From the NCBI GenBank assembly GCA_044326505.1, contig JBIRBF010000008.1, forward strand, positions 1-30,181: a stretch of DNA of 30,181 nucleotides. The letters run 5' to 3'. The position numbers and the translations under genes were made by a program. Source of the DNA: JACJWR01 sp044326505. Its GTDB lineage: Bacteria > Actinomycetota > Actinomycetes > S36-B12 > UBA10799. Each line of letters starts with the position of its first letter. Position 1 is the first letter of the stretch. Shown in pieces: positions 22,489-29,641 of the stretch. The notes beneath the pieces are model-generated. The model ran no database searches, was not told the origin of the DNA, and saw only the letters and a list, made by a program, of their open reading frames with translations.

Positions 22489-22502
22489 GAGCGGAATGGT
22501 GA

Positions 22503-22535
22503 CACACTCCCACCGCATAGCGCGGCGGGAGTGTG
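22503..22535 (-). terminator. Hairpin terminator behind trpB2
   Basis: CACACTCCC (22503-22511) pairs with GGGAGTGTG (22527-22535). After an A/C mismatch, CCGC/GCGG continues the stem to a 5-nt loop. It lies about 45 nt past the trpB2 stop and immediately ahead of the ribonuclease gene. Confidence 0.75.
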
Positions 22536-22579
22536 GGCCGAAATCCCGAGTTCCGGCGTCGAGCGGTGAGCTCGGGTGG

Positions 22580-23965
22580 CTAGACCGCCGAGGGCACCTC
22601 AGGCAGCGTCGAGAGGGCGGTTGCGAAACGCTCTTCGCTCACAGCCTCGTCCACCATGCGGCCGTTGAGGAAGTCGTCGTAGGCGGTGAGGTCGAAGTGG
22701 CCGTGTCCGCACAGAGCCGTCAGGATCACGGTCTCCTCGCCGGTTTCCTTCGCCTTGAGGGCCTCACGAACAGCCAGCGCCAGCGCATGCGTGGGCTCCG
22801 GCGCAGGGACGATGCCCTCGGTGCGGGCGAACTGGACCGCCGCCGTGAAGCACTCGGTCTGCGGCACCGCCTCGGCGTCCATCAGCCCGAGCTCATACAC
22901 GTGCGAGATCAGCGGCGCCATCCCGTGGTACCGCAGCCCGCCAGCGTGTATGGGGTCCGGGACGAAGTCGTGACCCAATGTGTGCATCTTCATCAACGGC
23001 GTCATCCCGGCGGTGTCACCGAAGTCATACGCGTACTTGCCGTGCGTGAGCGACGGGCAGGACGCGGGCTCGGCGGCGAGGATACGGGGGTTGATCTTGC
23101 CTGCGAGCTTCTCGCGCAGGAACGGGAACGACAGTCCGGCGAAGTTGGAACCGCCGCCGGTGCAGCCCACGATCAGCGTGGGGGTGTCACCTGCCTGCTC
23201 GAGTTGGAGGATCGCCTCCTCGCCGATGATCGTCTGATGCAGCAGAACGTGGTTGAGCACGGAGCCCAGGGCGTAGCGCACCGTGGGGTCGGACACGGCG
23301 GCCTCAACGGCCTCGGAAATGGCGATGCCCAGCGAGCCCGAGCGGTTGGCCGGGTCCTCAGCCAGGCGCCGGCCCGCCTCGGTCAGATCGGAGGGCGAGC
23401 GGTGCACCTCACCGCCGAAAGCTTCGATCATCAGCCGGCGGTAGGGCTTGGAGTCGTAGGACGCACCGACCTGCCACACCTCGCACTCGAGGCCATAGAG
23501 AGCGCAGGCGAACGCCAGCGCGGTACCCCACTGGCCGGCGCCGGTCTCGGTGGTGAGCTTGCGGACGCCTTCGAGTGCGTTGTAGTAGGCCTGCGGCACG
23601 GCTGTGTTGGGCTTGTGCGAGCCTGCGGGCGACACGCCCTCGTACTTGTAGTAGATCCGCGCCGGGGTATCCAGTGCCGCCTCGAGCCGGTGGGCCCGGA
23701 ACAGCGGCGACGGCCGCCACTGCCGATACACGTCCAGCACACCGCCGGGGATGTCCACGTAGCGCTCAGTCGTGACTTCCTGCTCGATGAGCGCCATCGG
23801 GAACAGCGGCGCGAGGTCCTCCGGGCCGACCGGCTGCATCGTGCCCGGGTGCAACGGCGGGGGCGGGGGCTCGGGCAGGTCGGGAATGATGTTGTACCAG
23901 GCCGTTGGCATCTGGTCCTCGGTCAGCAGGTACTTGTGCTGGCGGACGGTGTCGTCGATGGCCAT
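22580..23965 (-). CDS. trpB2: Tryptophan synthase beta chain, TrpB2 type
   Basis: A PLP enzyme of 461 aa that condenses indole (or an indole donor) with serine to give tryptophan. The TrpB2 subclass is marked by its length and N-terminal extension with WYNIIPDLPEPPPPPLHPG. The PLP lysine is Lys118 in GSHKPNTA. Also present are the ETGAGQWG segment with the catalytic Glu, the phosphate loop CTGGGSNF, and HAGGLRYHGMAPL. No trpA, trpB1 or other trp gene is nearby, so it stands alone, as TrpB2 genes often do. It may salvage indole or use another substrate such as O-phosphoserine; I cannot tell which. The start has GGAGG about 10 nt upstream and faces the membrane-protein gene at 24114. Confidence 0.93.
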   Translation of the reverse strand: MAIDDTVRQHKYLLTEDQMPTAWYNIIPDLPEPPPPPLHPGTMQPVGPEDLAPLFPMALIEQEVTTERYVDIPGGVLDVYRQWRPSPLFRAHRLEAALDTPARIYYKYEGVSPAGSHKPNTAVPQAYYNALEGVRKLTTETGAGQWGTALAFACALYGLECEVWQVGASYDSKPYRRLMIEAFGGEVHRSPSDLTEAGRRLAEDPANRSGSLGIAISEAVEAAVSDPTVRYALGSVLNHVLLHQTIIGEEAILQLEQAGDTPTLIVGCTGGGSNFAGLSFPFLREKLAGKINPRILAAEPASCPSLTHGKYAYDFGDTAGMTPLMKMHTLGHDFVPDPIHAGGLRYHGMAPLISHVYELGLMDAEAVPQTECFTAAVQFARTEGIVPAPEPTHALALAVREALKAKETGEETVILTALCGHGHFDLTAYDDFLNGRMVDEAVSEERFATALSTLPEVPSAV

Positions 23966-24100
23966 AGCTGGGCAATCCTCCGTGGCTCGAGCTGGGTGCA
24001 GGCCGGCCGGGAGCGGCCGATGCGGACAAACCTAAGCCAACCACCGCACGGAATTCGCGACGCGCCCCGCCTCGAGCCGACTCGTCCCCGTCGCAGCCAG

Positions 24101-24106
24101 CACAAT
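24101..24106 (+). promoter_or_regulatory. Putative -10 element of the 24114 gene
   Basis: CACAAT ends 7 nt before the ATG at 24114, which lacks a Shine-Dalgarno. The match to TANNNT is imperfect at the first base, so support is weak. Confidence 0.25.
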
Positions 24107-24113
24107 CGGCGCC

Positions 24114-24617
24114 ATGCCAGAGCCCCGAGAACACGCCGCCGCGGACCAGGCCGAGCAACAGGTGGAGCTGTTCCGCGAGGCCACAACCATGGCGGTCTAC
24201 GTCAGCATTTCGTTGCTGGCAGTGCTGGCCGCCATCCCACTGGATTCCCGCAGCGAGCGGGCGATCACGGTGGGCCTCACCGGCATCGCGCTTCTTCTCG
24301 CGCACTGGCTGGCCGCCCGGATCACCAGCAATTTCAACATCAGCGAGCTCAAGACCGCGGAGGGCCTGCAGGTGCTCGCCGCACAGGTGGGCGGAGGACT
24401 GCTCGCCACGGTGGTCGCCGTGGTTCCGCTGTTGGTGCTGCCGGCCGGGCTCGAGGTAATGACCTCGGCCGGCCTGCTCGTGCTGCTCGTGTGCGCCGTG
24501 TCGTTCTACGCGGCCCGCGTCAACGGCCGAAGTGTCCTGTCGGCGCTCGCCTACTCAGCCGCCATCATCGTGGTGGCCGCTGCGATCGTGGCCCTGAAGT
24601 CCGCCCTCGAGCACTGA
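24114..24617 (+). CDS. Small integral membrane protein, about four helices
   Basis: A 167-residue protein of no family I recognise. A charged 25-residue N-terminus rich in Glu and Gln precedes hydrophobic segments at about 27-43, 49-68, 88-112, 116-134 and 141-160; the topology is not certain. ARITSNFNISELKTAEG links the second and third helices. Codon bias and a clean stop support real coding. It is divergent from trpB2 (148 bp apart) and 137 bp ahead of the amino-acid permease on the same strand. A role with the permease is possible only by position. Confidence 0.7.
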   Translation: MPEPREHAAADQAEQQVELFREATTMAVYVSISLLAVLAAIPLDSRSERAITVGLTGIALLLAHWLAARITSNFNISELKTAEGLQVLAAQVGGGLLATVVAVVPLLVLPAGLEVMTSAGLLVLLVCAVSFYAARVNGRSVLSALAYSAAIIVVAAAIVALKSALEH

Positions 24618-24754
24618 CCGTGTTCAGGGCGCCGAGGCGAAGTTTCCAGCCGAACCCGCAGCGAAGCCAGCCATCGAGGCGGTACGGTCACCACACGCCT
24701 GCGCCATCCCGGCTTGGCTAGTTCCCGGCCCACGGGCTCGGCAGAGGAGTGACG

Positions 24755-26590
24755 ATGTCGAATTCCACCCAGCAAGCTCCGATCGGCTTCCCCGAGGTAG
24801 TCGAGTCCAAGGGCCTGAAGGCTGGCGCGCTGGGGTTGGTGTCCAGCATCGTCGTCGGGATGGCGTCGACGGCGCCGGCCTACAGCCTGGCAGCCAGCCT
24901 CGGTTTCGTGGTGGCCACGGCAAACGGCGACGGAATCGTCGGCGTCAAGGCCCCGGCCATCATGCTGCTGGCCTTCGTGCCCATGTTCCTCATCGCCATC
25001 GCCTACCAGCAGCTCAACAGGGCCGAGCCGGACTGCGGCACGACGTTCACCTGGGCGACACGGGCCTTCGGTCCGCGTGCGGGCTGGCTCGGCGGCTGGG
25101 GCATCATCGCCGCCGACGTCATCGTCATGGCCAACCTTGCTCAGATCGCCGGTTCGTACACCTTCCAGCTGCTGGGCTTGGACTCACTCTCCGAATCAAG
25201 TCTGTGGTCCACGGTCGCCGGAGTGATCTGGATCATCATCATGACCTACATCTGCTACCGCGGCATCGAGGTCTCGGCGCGGCTGCAGTACGCCCTGCTG
25301 GGCATTGAGTTGATCGTGCTCGTCGCCTTTGCCGCCATCGCCCTTTTCAAGGTCTACACCGGCAACGCCACCCCCGATTCGCTTACGCCCAGCCTTGACT
25401 GGCTGTGGCCATCGGGCCTGTCGCTGAGCGCCATGGTGACCGCCACGCTCATCGCCGTGTTCATCTACTGGGGCTGGGACACCGCAGTCGCCATCAACGA
25501 GGAGACCTCCGACCCCGAGAAGACACCTGGCCGCGCCGCTATCATCTCGACGCTTCTGCTTCTGGTCACCTACGCGACGGTGTCCGTCGCGACGGTCGCC
25601 TTTGCCGGCACCGGCGACACAGGCCTCGGGCTGGCGAACGAGGAGAACTCGGCCGACGTCTTCTCGGCCATCGGCCCTTCGGTCTTCGGCGATAGCGGGA
25701 TCGGGCAGGCGATGGAGATCCTGCTGGTCCTGTCGGTCCTCACCTCGGCCGCCGCCTCCACCCAGACGACGATCCTGCCGACCGCGCGGACCACGCTGTC
25801 CATGGGCGCCTACAAAGCGCTGCCCTCGCGCTTCGCCACGATCCACCCCAAGTACCTGACCCCCTCGGTGTCGACCATCTGGATGGGCGCGGTCTCGATC
25901 ATCTTCTACGTTGGCCTGACGCTCACCAGTGAGGACGTCTTGGGCGACTCCATCGCGGCGGTCGGCCTCATGATCGCCTTCTACTACGGCATCACCGGTT
26001 TCGCCGCCGTGTGGTTCTATCGAAAGGACGTCTTCAAGAGCGTCAGGGACTTCTTCATGAAGGGGCTCATGCCGCTCATGGGAGGCGTCATGCTCCTCGG
26101 CGCCTTCCTCATCGCCTCGTATGAGTACGCCAATCCGGACTACGGCAATACGACGTTCTTCGGCATCGGAGGGGTGTTCGTCCTGGGTATCGGCGCGCTC
26201 CTCATCGGCGTGATCCTGATGATCATCTGGAATGCCGTGGCGCCGGCCTTCTTCCGCGGCGAGACCCTGTCCAAGCGGTCCTCCTCCGACCTGATCCTGG
26301 AGGTCCCGGGCGAGGACGACACCTTGCGACTCCCGGACTCCGGTCTGCAGGACCTGGTCATCGCCCCCGACCTGTCCAACCTGCCGGAAGGCGCCGTGGC
26401 GCTGGACCTGGAGAGCAGCACCGAGGTCAGCACCACCGGCGAGTTGCGTGCGCTCGATAAGGAGAAGGCCGAGCACCCGGAGAAGTTCCCGCCGACCGAG
26501 CACCCGCACCACGGGCCGCCGGCCAAGAACCCGCTCAAGAAGGACGAAGACGGCACAGACGGGGCGGGCGGGGCTAGCGGCGGTAGTTAG
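24755..26590 (+). CDS. APC-family amino-acid permease with long hydrophilic tail
   Basis: A 12-helix secondary transporter of the amino acid-polyamine-organocation superfamily, 611 aa from the ATG at 24755 (GAGGAG 5 nt upstream; the GTG at 24749 would leave too little room). Typical features are KAGALGLVSSIVVGMASTAPAY in helix 1, PDCGTTFTWATRAFGPRAGWLGGW in helix 3, and WGWDTAVAINEETSDPEKTPGRAA in helix 6 and its loop. The substrate is unknown. The C-terminal tail of about 110 residues is acidic then Pro/His/Lys-rich, ends Gly/Ser-rich and has no known domain. A hairpin overlaps its stop codon. Confidence 0.9.
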   Translation: MSNSTQQAPIGFPEVVESKGLKAGALGLVSSIVVGMASTAPAYSLAASLGFVVATANGDGIVGVKAPAIMLLAFVPMFLIAIAYQQLNRAEPDCGTTFTWATRAFGPRAGWLGGWGIIAADVIVMANLAQIAGSYTFQLLGLDSLSESSLWSTVAGVIWIIIMTYICYRGIEVSARLQYALLGIELIVLVAFAAIALFKVYTGNATPDSLTPSLDWLWPSGLSLSAMVTATLIAVFIYWGWDTAVAINEETSDPEKTPGRAAIISTLLLLVTYATVSVATVAFAGTGDTGLGLANEENSADVFSAIGPSVFGDSGIGQAMEILLVLSVLTSAAASTQTTILPTARTTLSMGAYKALPSRFATIHPKYLTPSVSTIWMGAVSIIFYVGLTLTSEDVLGDSIAAVGLMIAFYYGITGFAAVWFYRKDVFKSVRDFFMKGLMPLMGGVMLLGAFLIASYEYANPDYGNTTFFGIGGVFVLGIGALLIGVILMIIWNAVAPAFFRGETLSKRSSSDLILEVPGEDDTLRLPDSGLQDLVIAPDLSNLPEGAVALDLESSTEVSTTGELRALDKEKAEHPEKFPPTEHPHHGPPAKNPLKKDEDGTDGAGGASGGS

Positions 26591-26596
26591 CCCCGC
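26568..26596. terminator. Hairpin overlapping the permease stop codon
   Basis: GCGGGGCTA (26568-26576) and TAGCCCCGC (26588-26596) form a perfect 9-bp stem with an 11-nt loop. The TAG stop of the permease is inside the right arm. It lies 22 nt from the stop of the convergent SnoaL-like gene, so it may act on both strands. Confidence 0.6.
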
Positions 26597-26617
26597 AACG
26601 CCCTGCACCGCGCACGG

Positions 26618-27043
26618 TCACCGGTCCTGCGACATTGCTGCGGCGACCGCCGCGGAGTCCATGTAGGAGCGCACGTGTGCGATGCGGCCGTCGCGGTCGA
26701 ACTGGACGATCCAGCAGTACTCGTTGCGGTAGTCCCGGCCGTCGCGCCGCACGGCGCTTCCCACGAGTTCCACGACCGCCGTCCGCCCGGCCAGCAGCAC
26801 GCTCACGACGCGCAGGCGGACACCTGCCACCAGGTACGGAGCCAACGCACCGGACGTTCCGGCCACGAACGCGTCAAGGTCGTCGTAGTCCCCGGCCAGG
26901 GGGTGGCTACCCAGCACCTCCCATCGCACGTCCGGGCGCACGGCGTCCAGGAACCCGGCAGCCCAGCCCTGTTCCAGCGACGCAAAGAGCCGCCGGACAG
27001 AGTCCTCGTCGAGCTGACCGGCCCCAGCGGAGGGGGCGGTCAT
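26618..27043 (-). CDS. SnoaL-like (NTF2-fold) protein
   Basis: A 141-residue protein of the NTF2/SnoaL superfamily, a cone-shaped fold used both for small-molecule isomerases or hydrolases and for binding. Supporting features are EDSVRRLFASLEQGWAAGFL, VRWEVLGSHPLAGDY, the long VSVLLAGRTAVVELVGSA strand, NEYCWIVQFDRDGRIAHVRSYMDS and a short C-terminal helix. The ATG overlaps the panD stop (ATGA), so it is translationally coupled to panD. A link to pantothenate or beta-alanine metabolism is possible, but catalytic residues cannot be assigned. The reading frame extends further upstream only as an overlap with panD in another frame. Confidence 0.82.
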   Translation of the reverse strand: MTAPSAGAGQLDEDSVRRLFASLEQGWAAGFLDAVRPDVRWEVLGSHPLAGDYDDLDAFVAGTSGALAPYLVAGVRLRVVSVLLAGRTAVVELVGSAVRRDGRDYRNEYCWIVQFDRDGRIAHVRSYMDSAAVAAAMSQDR

Positions 27044-27447
27044 GCCCTGCCCGCCGCAGTGAAGCAGTGGGCCGGGCCGCCCACGAGTTCCCGCGCCACG
27101 TGCTCGGTTACCGGCGCGTTGTCCGCACCGACGTGCACCACGACGGGCGCATACGCGCCGAGTTCCGCCTCGCTGTAGTCGGCGTACGAGATGATGATCA
27201 CCGTGTCGCCCGGCTGGACCAGGCGGGCCGCGGCGCCGTTGAGGCAGACCTCGCCGGGCGCGCCCTCGATGGCATAGGTCTCGAACCGGGCCCCGTTGGT
27301 GACGTTGACGACGTGCACCTGCTCCCCCACGAGCACATCGGCCGCCGTCAGCAGCTGGGAATCGATCGAGATCGATCCGACATAGTCCAGATTGGCCGAC
27401 GTCACCGTCGCCCTGTGGATCTTGGACTTGAGCATCCGACGCTGCAT
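27040..27447 (-). CDS. panD: Aspartate 1-decarboxylase precursor
   Basis: A pyruvoyl enzyme that makes beta-alanine for pantothenate and CoA synthesis. From the ATG at 27447 (GAGGGAGG 5 nt upstream) it is 135 aa; Met5 (27435) is the usual start of shorter homologues. RRMLKSKIHRATVTSANLDY leads into VGSISID, where self-cleavage between Gly and Ser generates the pyruvoyl group. Other family marks are EQVHVVNVTNGARFETY, the GAAARLVQPGDTVIIISYA segment and a C-terminal V-V-H-V-G strand. No panB, panC or panE is near. It heads a two-gene unit with the SnoaL-like gene and faces a divergent membrane-protein gene. Confidence 0.93.
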   Translation of the reverse strand: MQRRMLKSKIHRATVTSANLDYVGSISIDSQLLTAADVLVGEQVHVVNVTNGARFETYAIEGAPGEVCLNGAAARLVQPGDTVIIISYADYSEAELGAYAPVVVHVGADNAPVTEHVARELVGGPAHCFTAAGRA

Positions 27448-27616
27448 TGCAGCCTCCCTCTGGTCTCGGCGCCGTCGCCGGTCGCCGTACTGCTGGGTCG
27501 TCGGCCGCACGCGCCCGGCCGCAGGAGGAAGGGTACGTGCTGCCGCGCACCCGGCGGGATCGCGGCACGGCGAGGTGACTCCGAGCAGTCCCTCATACAG
27601 CGGCAATTCCCGAGCT

Positions 27617-27644
27617 GTGACACCGAGAGCACCGCGCGTAACGT
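27617..27644 (+). promoter_or_regulatory. Candidate promoter of the 27715 gene
   Basis: GTGACA (27617-27622, one mismatch to TTGACA) and TAACGT (27639-27644, TANNNT) are separated by 16 bp, in the 267-bp gap between panD and the 27715 gene. A 5' leader of about 65 nt would result. Nothing else is recognisable in the gap. Confidence 0.3.
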
Positions 27645-27714
27645 ATTGTCGGCCTCGCACACATGCACAGCGTCGGCCAGGGGGCCGGCCCCAACGGTGA
27701 AAGGTGGACACTCG

Positions 27715-28014
27715 ATGGACTACGAAACCTTCGCACTCGATGCGGACGACGTCCCGGCCAACCCGCTGTTCGCCGCCTTCATCGCCAGCCTCGCCCTGGT
27801 GAGCCTCGGCCTGGCAACCCTCATCGTCGGAGCCGTCCTGGACGCGACCGCGGACACCTCGGCTGTGGTGTCGAGCGAGTCGATGGCGTCGAATCTCAAC
27901 GAGCTGAGCTCGGGCCTGCAGTTCGGGTCCGCCACCGCCGTGGTGGCGTTCGGCTGCGTCGCTCTCGCGCTCTTCGGCGTCTTGATCCTGCGTGGCCTGA
28001 ACAGCCGCGACTGA
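27715..28014 (+). CDS. Small two-helix membrane protein
   Basis: A 99-residue protein with two hydrophobic helices (about 19-42 and 71-94) joined by a polar, Ser-rich loop. It has an acidic N-terminus and ends in LRGLNSRD. The ATG at 27715 is chosen because AAGGTGG lies 8 nt upstream and the frame shows normal codon bias only from there. I recognise no family. It precedes the LapA-like and LURP-one-related genes on the same strand, with a 115-bp gap to the next. Confidence 0.7.
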   Translation: MDYETFALDADDVPANPLFAAFIASLALVSLGLATLIVGAVLDATADTSAVVSSESMASNLNELSSGLQFGSATAVVAFGCVALALFGVLILRGLNSRD

Positions 28015-28129
28015 CCCGAGCAGCGCCGTGGATCGACCCGACAACCCGGGAGAGTCCGTGCTGCCGAGGTGCAAGGGCGGTGCCACCTGTGCCAACCTGC
28101 CCTGATGGACCGACGAACGGAGAGTCGTG

Positions 28130-28375
28130 ATGTCGCAGACTGACAATCAATCGACATCGCGTCGAGTCGAGTCCCTGTTCACTCCCAAGCGCATCCTCGC
28201 GCTGGCGATCGCGCTGATCGCGCTGGTTTTCGTCTTCAGCAACACCGACGAGATCGCTCTGAAGTGGCTTTGGTTCACCGTGGTAGCGCCCGCCTGGATC
28301 ATGCTGCTGCTGGTGCTGCTCGCGGGCGGCATCGCGGGCTTCGCGCTGGGACGCCGACGCTACAAGAGCAAGTGA
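28130..28375 (+). CDS. LapA-like (DUF1049) small membrane protein
   Basis: An 81-residue protein with two membrane helices (about 22-38 and 49-72) around FSNTDEIALKWLWFTVVAP, ending in the basic GRRRYKSK. The layout of helix, FSNTDEI-like loop, helix with G-x-x-x-G and basic tail is that of the lipopolysaccharide-assembly LapA/DUF1049 family. In Gram-positives it is a small membrane protein of unknown role. ATG 28130 follows GGAGAG, and an in-frame GTG one codon earlier is also possible. It is 40 nt ahead of the LURP-one-related gene, probably in one operon. Confidence 0.75.
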   Translation: MSQTDNQSTSRRVESLFTPKRILALAIALIALVFVFSNTDEIALKWLWFTVVAPAWIMLLLVLLAGGIAGFALGRRRYKSK

Positions 28376-28415
28376 GTTGCGCCCCGTAATCACCTCAAAG
28401 AATCAGGAGCAGAGC

Positions 28416-28955
28416 ATGGGTCTTCGCGACCGCATTCAGGATCGACGGGAAGAGCGCCGGGAAGACAAGGTGCACTACCGCATGCGCCAGAAGCTCGTCG
28501 CCATCGGCGACGACTCCTGGATCGAGGATGACCGCGGCAACAAGGTCTACAAGGTCAACGGCAAGGCGCTGCGAGTGCGCGACACCATCATCTTCGAGGA
28601 CGCGAACGGTCGCGAGCTGCTCAAGCTGCAGGAGCGAGTGGCCCGACTCCGCGACACGATGGCCATCGAGGACCCCAACGGCAACAACGTCGCGTCGGTC
28701 AAGAAGGCGATGATCGCGCCCCTGCGCGAGCGTTGGACCGTCAAGATCGGCGACGGGCCCGACATGAAGGTGCAGGGCAACATCCTGGACCACGAGTACA
28801 CGATCGAAAGCGACTCCGAGAAGATCGCCGAGGTCTCCAAGCGCTGGTTCCGCATCGCCGACACCTACGGCGTCGAGATCGATGCCGATGTCGATCCGGT
28901 GATCGTGCTCGCGGTCACCGCAGTGATCGACTCGATGGCGCACGAAGGCAAGTAG
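28416..28955 (+). CDS. LURP-one-related (tubby-like fold) protein
   Basis: A 179-residue soluble protein of the LURP-one-related family, which folds as a 12-stranded tubby-like barrel around a helix. The pattern is a charged N-terminus (RDRREERRED), repeated strands such as KVYKVNGKALRVRDTIIFED and RVARLRDTMAIEDPNG, RERWTVKIGDGP, then DHEYTIES, AEVSKRWFRIADTYGVEID and a final hydrophobic helix with VIVLAVTAVIDSM. The ATG at 28416 has AGGAG 7 nt upstream. Bacterial members are of unknown function; membrane or phospholipid association is suggested only by analogy with scramblase-like relatives. It converges with the cytochrome b gene 5 nt away. Confidence 0.88.
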   Translation: MGLRDRIQDRREERREDKVHYRMRQKLVAIGDDSWIEDDRGNKVYKVNGKALRVRDTIIFEDANGRELLKLQERVARLRDTMAIEDPNGNNVASVKKAMIAPLRERWTVKIGDGPDMKVQGNILDHEYTIESDSEKIAEVSKRWFRIADTYGVEIDADVDPVIVLAVTAVIDSMAHEGK

Positions 28956-28960
28956 GCACG

Positions 28961-29641
28961 TCAGCTCGGTGCCGCCGGGCGCTGGCCGGACTCGCCTTCG
29001 AGTTCGGCCAGCCAGCCTGAGTGCTCTCGCTCGATCCAGTCCTCGCTCACCCATCCGGTGCGCATGCCGCGCCGGGCACCCTCGTCGGCCAGGGCTTTGG
29101 CCATGTGTCCCACCAGGACTACGGCGATAGCCAATGCCAGCCAATCGTGGGTGAAGGTTGCCCCCGTTCGGACCCGATCGGCGAAGGGGTCGGGAAAGGT
29201 CAGCATGGCGCCCGTCGCGAGCATGACGAGCACGGCTCCGAGGGTGAAGGCCGCGTTGAGCTTCTGCCCCGCGTTGAACTTGCCCACGGCCAAGCCAGCC
29301 CGACCGGGGTGGCGCGGGCGCAGCCACTCCCGGTCGACGCGGCCGAACCGGTTCAGCCGCCGCACGTCGGCGCGGAAGCTGCTGGACAGCGCATATCCGA
29401 TCAGCAGCGGGACGGGCAGGGCGAAGCCGCAGACCTCGTGCACCAGCTTGACGATGTCGCGCTGCCCGACCAGGCCGCTGAGGCCCGGCAGATAGAGCAA
29501 TGCGGCTGTGATCAGGCAGCCGGCCATGAGCAGACCGAAGGTGCGGTGGATCCAGCGCTCGGCGGGGGTGAAGCGCAGCACCGCGTGATCGCCGTCGACG
29601 ACCACCGTGCCGTCAGACGGTGGGGGCGTCGCTGCGGCCAT
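28961..29641 (-). CDS. Membrane cytochrome b subunit (FdnI/cytochrome b561-like)
   Basis: A 226-residue di-heme membrane subunit that passes electrons between a periplasm-side redox enzyme and the quinone pool. Four hydrophobic helices are visible. Candidate heme ligands are His in ERWIHRTFG, VKLVHEVCG, ATFTHDW and VGHMAKAL, the four-His layout of the FdnI/cytochrome b561 group. KFNAGQKLNAAF matches the KYNxxQK motif of formate dehydrogenase gamma subunits. The start overlaps the 3' end of the molybdoenzyme gene by 29 bp, so the two are co-translated and probably form one complex. A soluble tail follows the last helix. Confidence 0.85.
   Translation of the reverse strand: MAAATPPPSDGTVVVDGDHAVLRFTPAERWIHRTFGLLMAGCLITAALLYLPGLSGLVGQRDIVKLVHEVCGFALPVPLLIGYALSSSFRADVRRLNRFGRVDREWLRPRHPGRAGLAVGKFNAGQKLNAAFTLGAVLVMLATGAMLTFPDPFADRVRTGATFTHDWLALAIAVVLVGHMAKALADEGARRGMRTGWVSEDWIEREHSGWLAELEGESGQRPAAPS

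Noticed and set aside
27448..28146. Extension of the panD frame upstream to 28146
   Set aside because: The extension overlaps the divergent 27715 gene antisense. PanD homology and a strong Shine-Dalgarno both start at 27447.
28955..28973. Hairpin between the convergent LURP-one-related and cytochrome b genes
   Set aside because: Only a 5-bp stem (GGCAC/GTGCC) with a 9-nt loop, too weak to call a terminator in this base composition.
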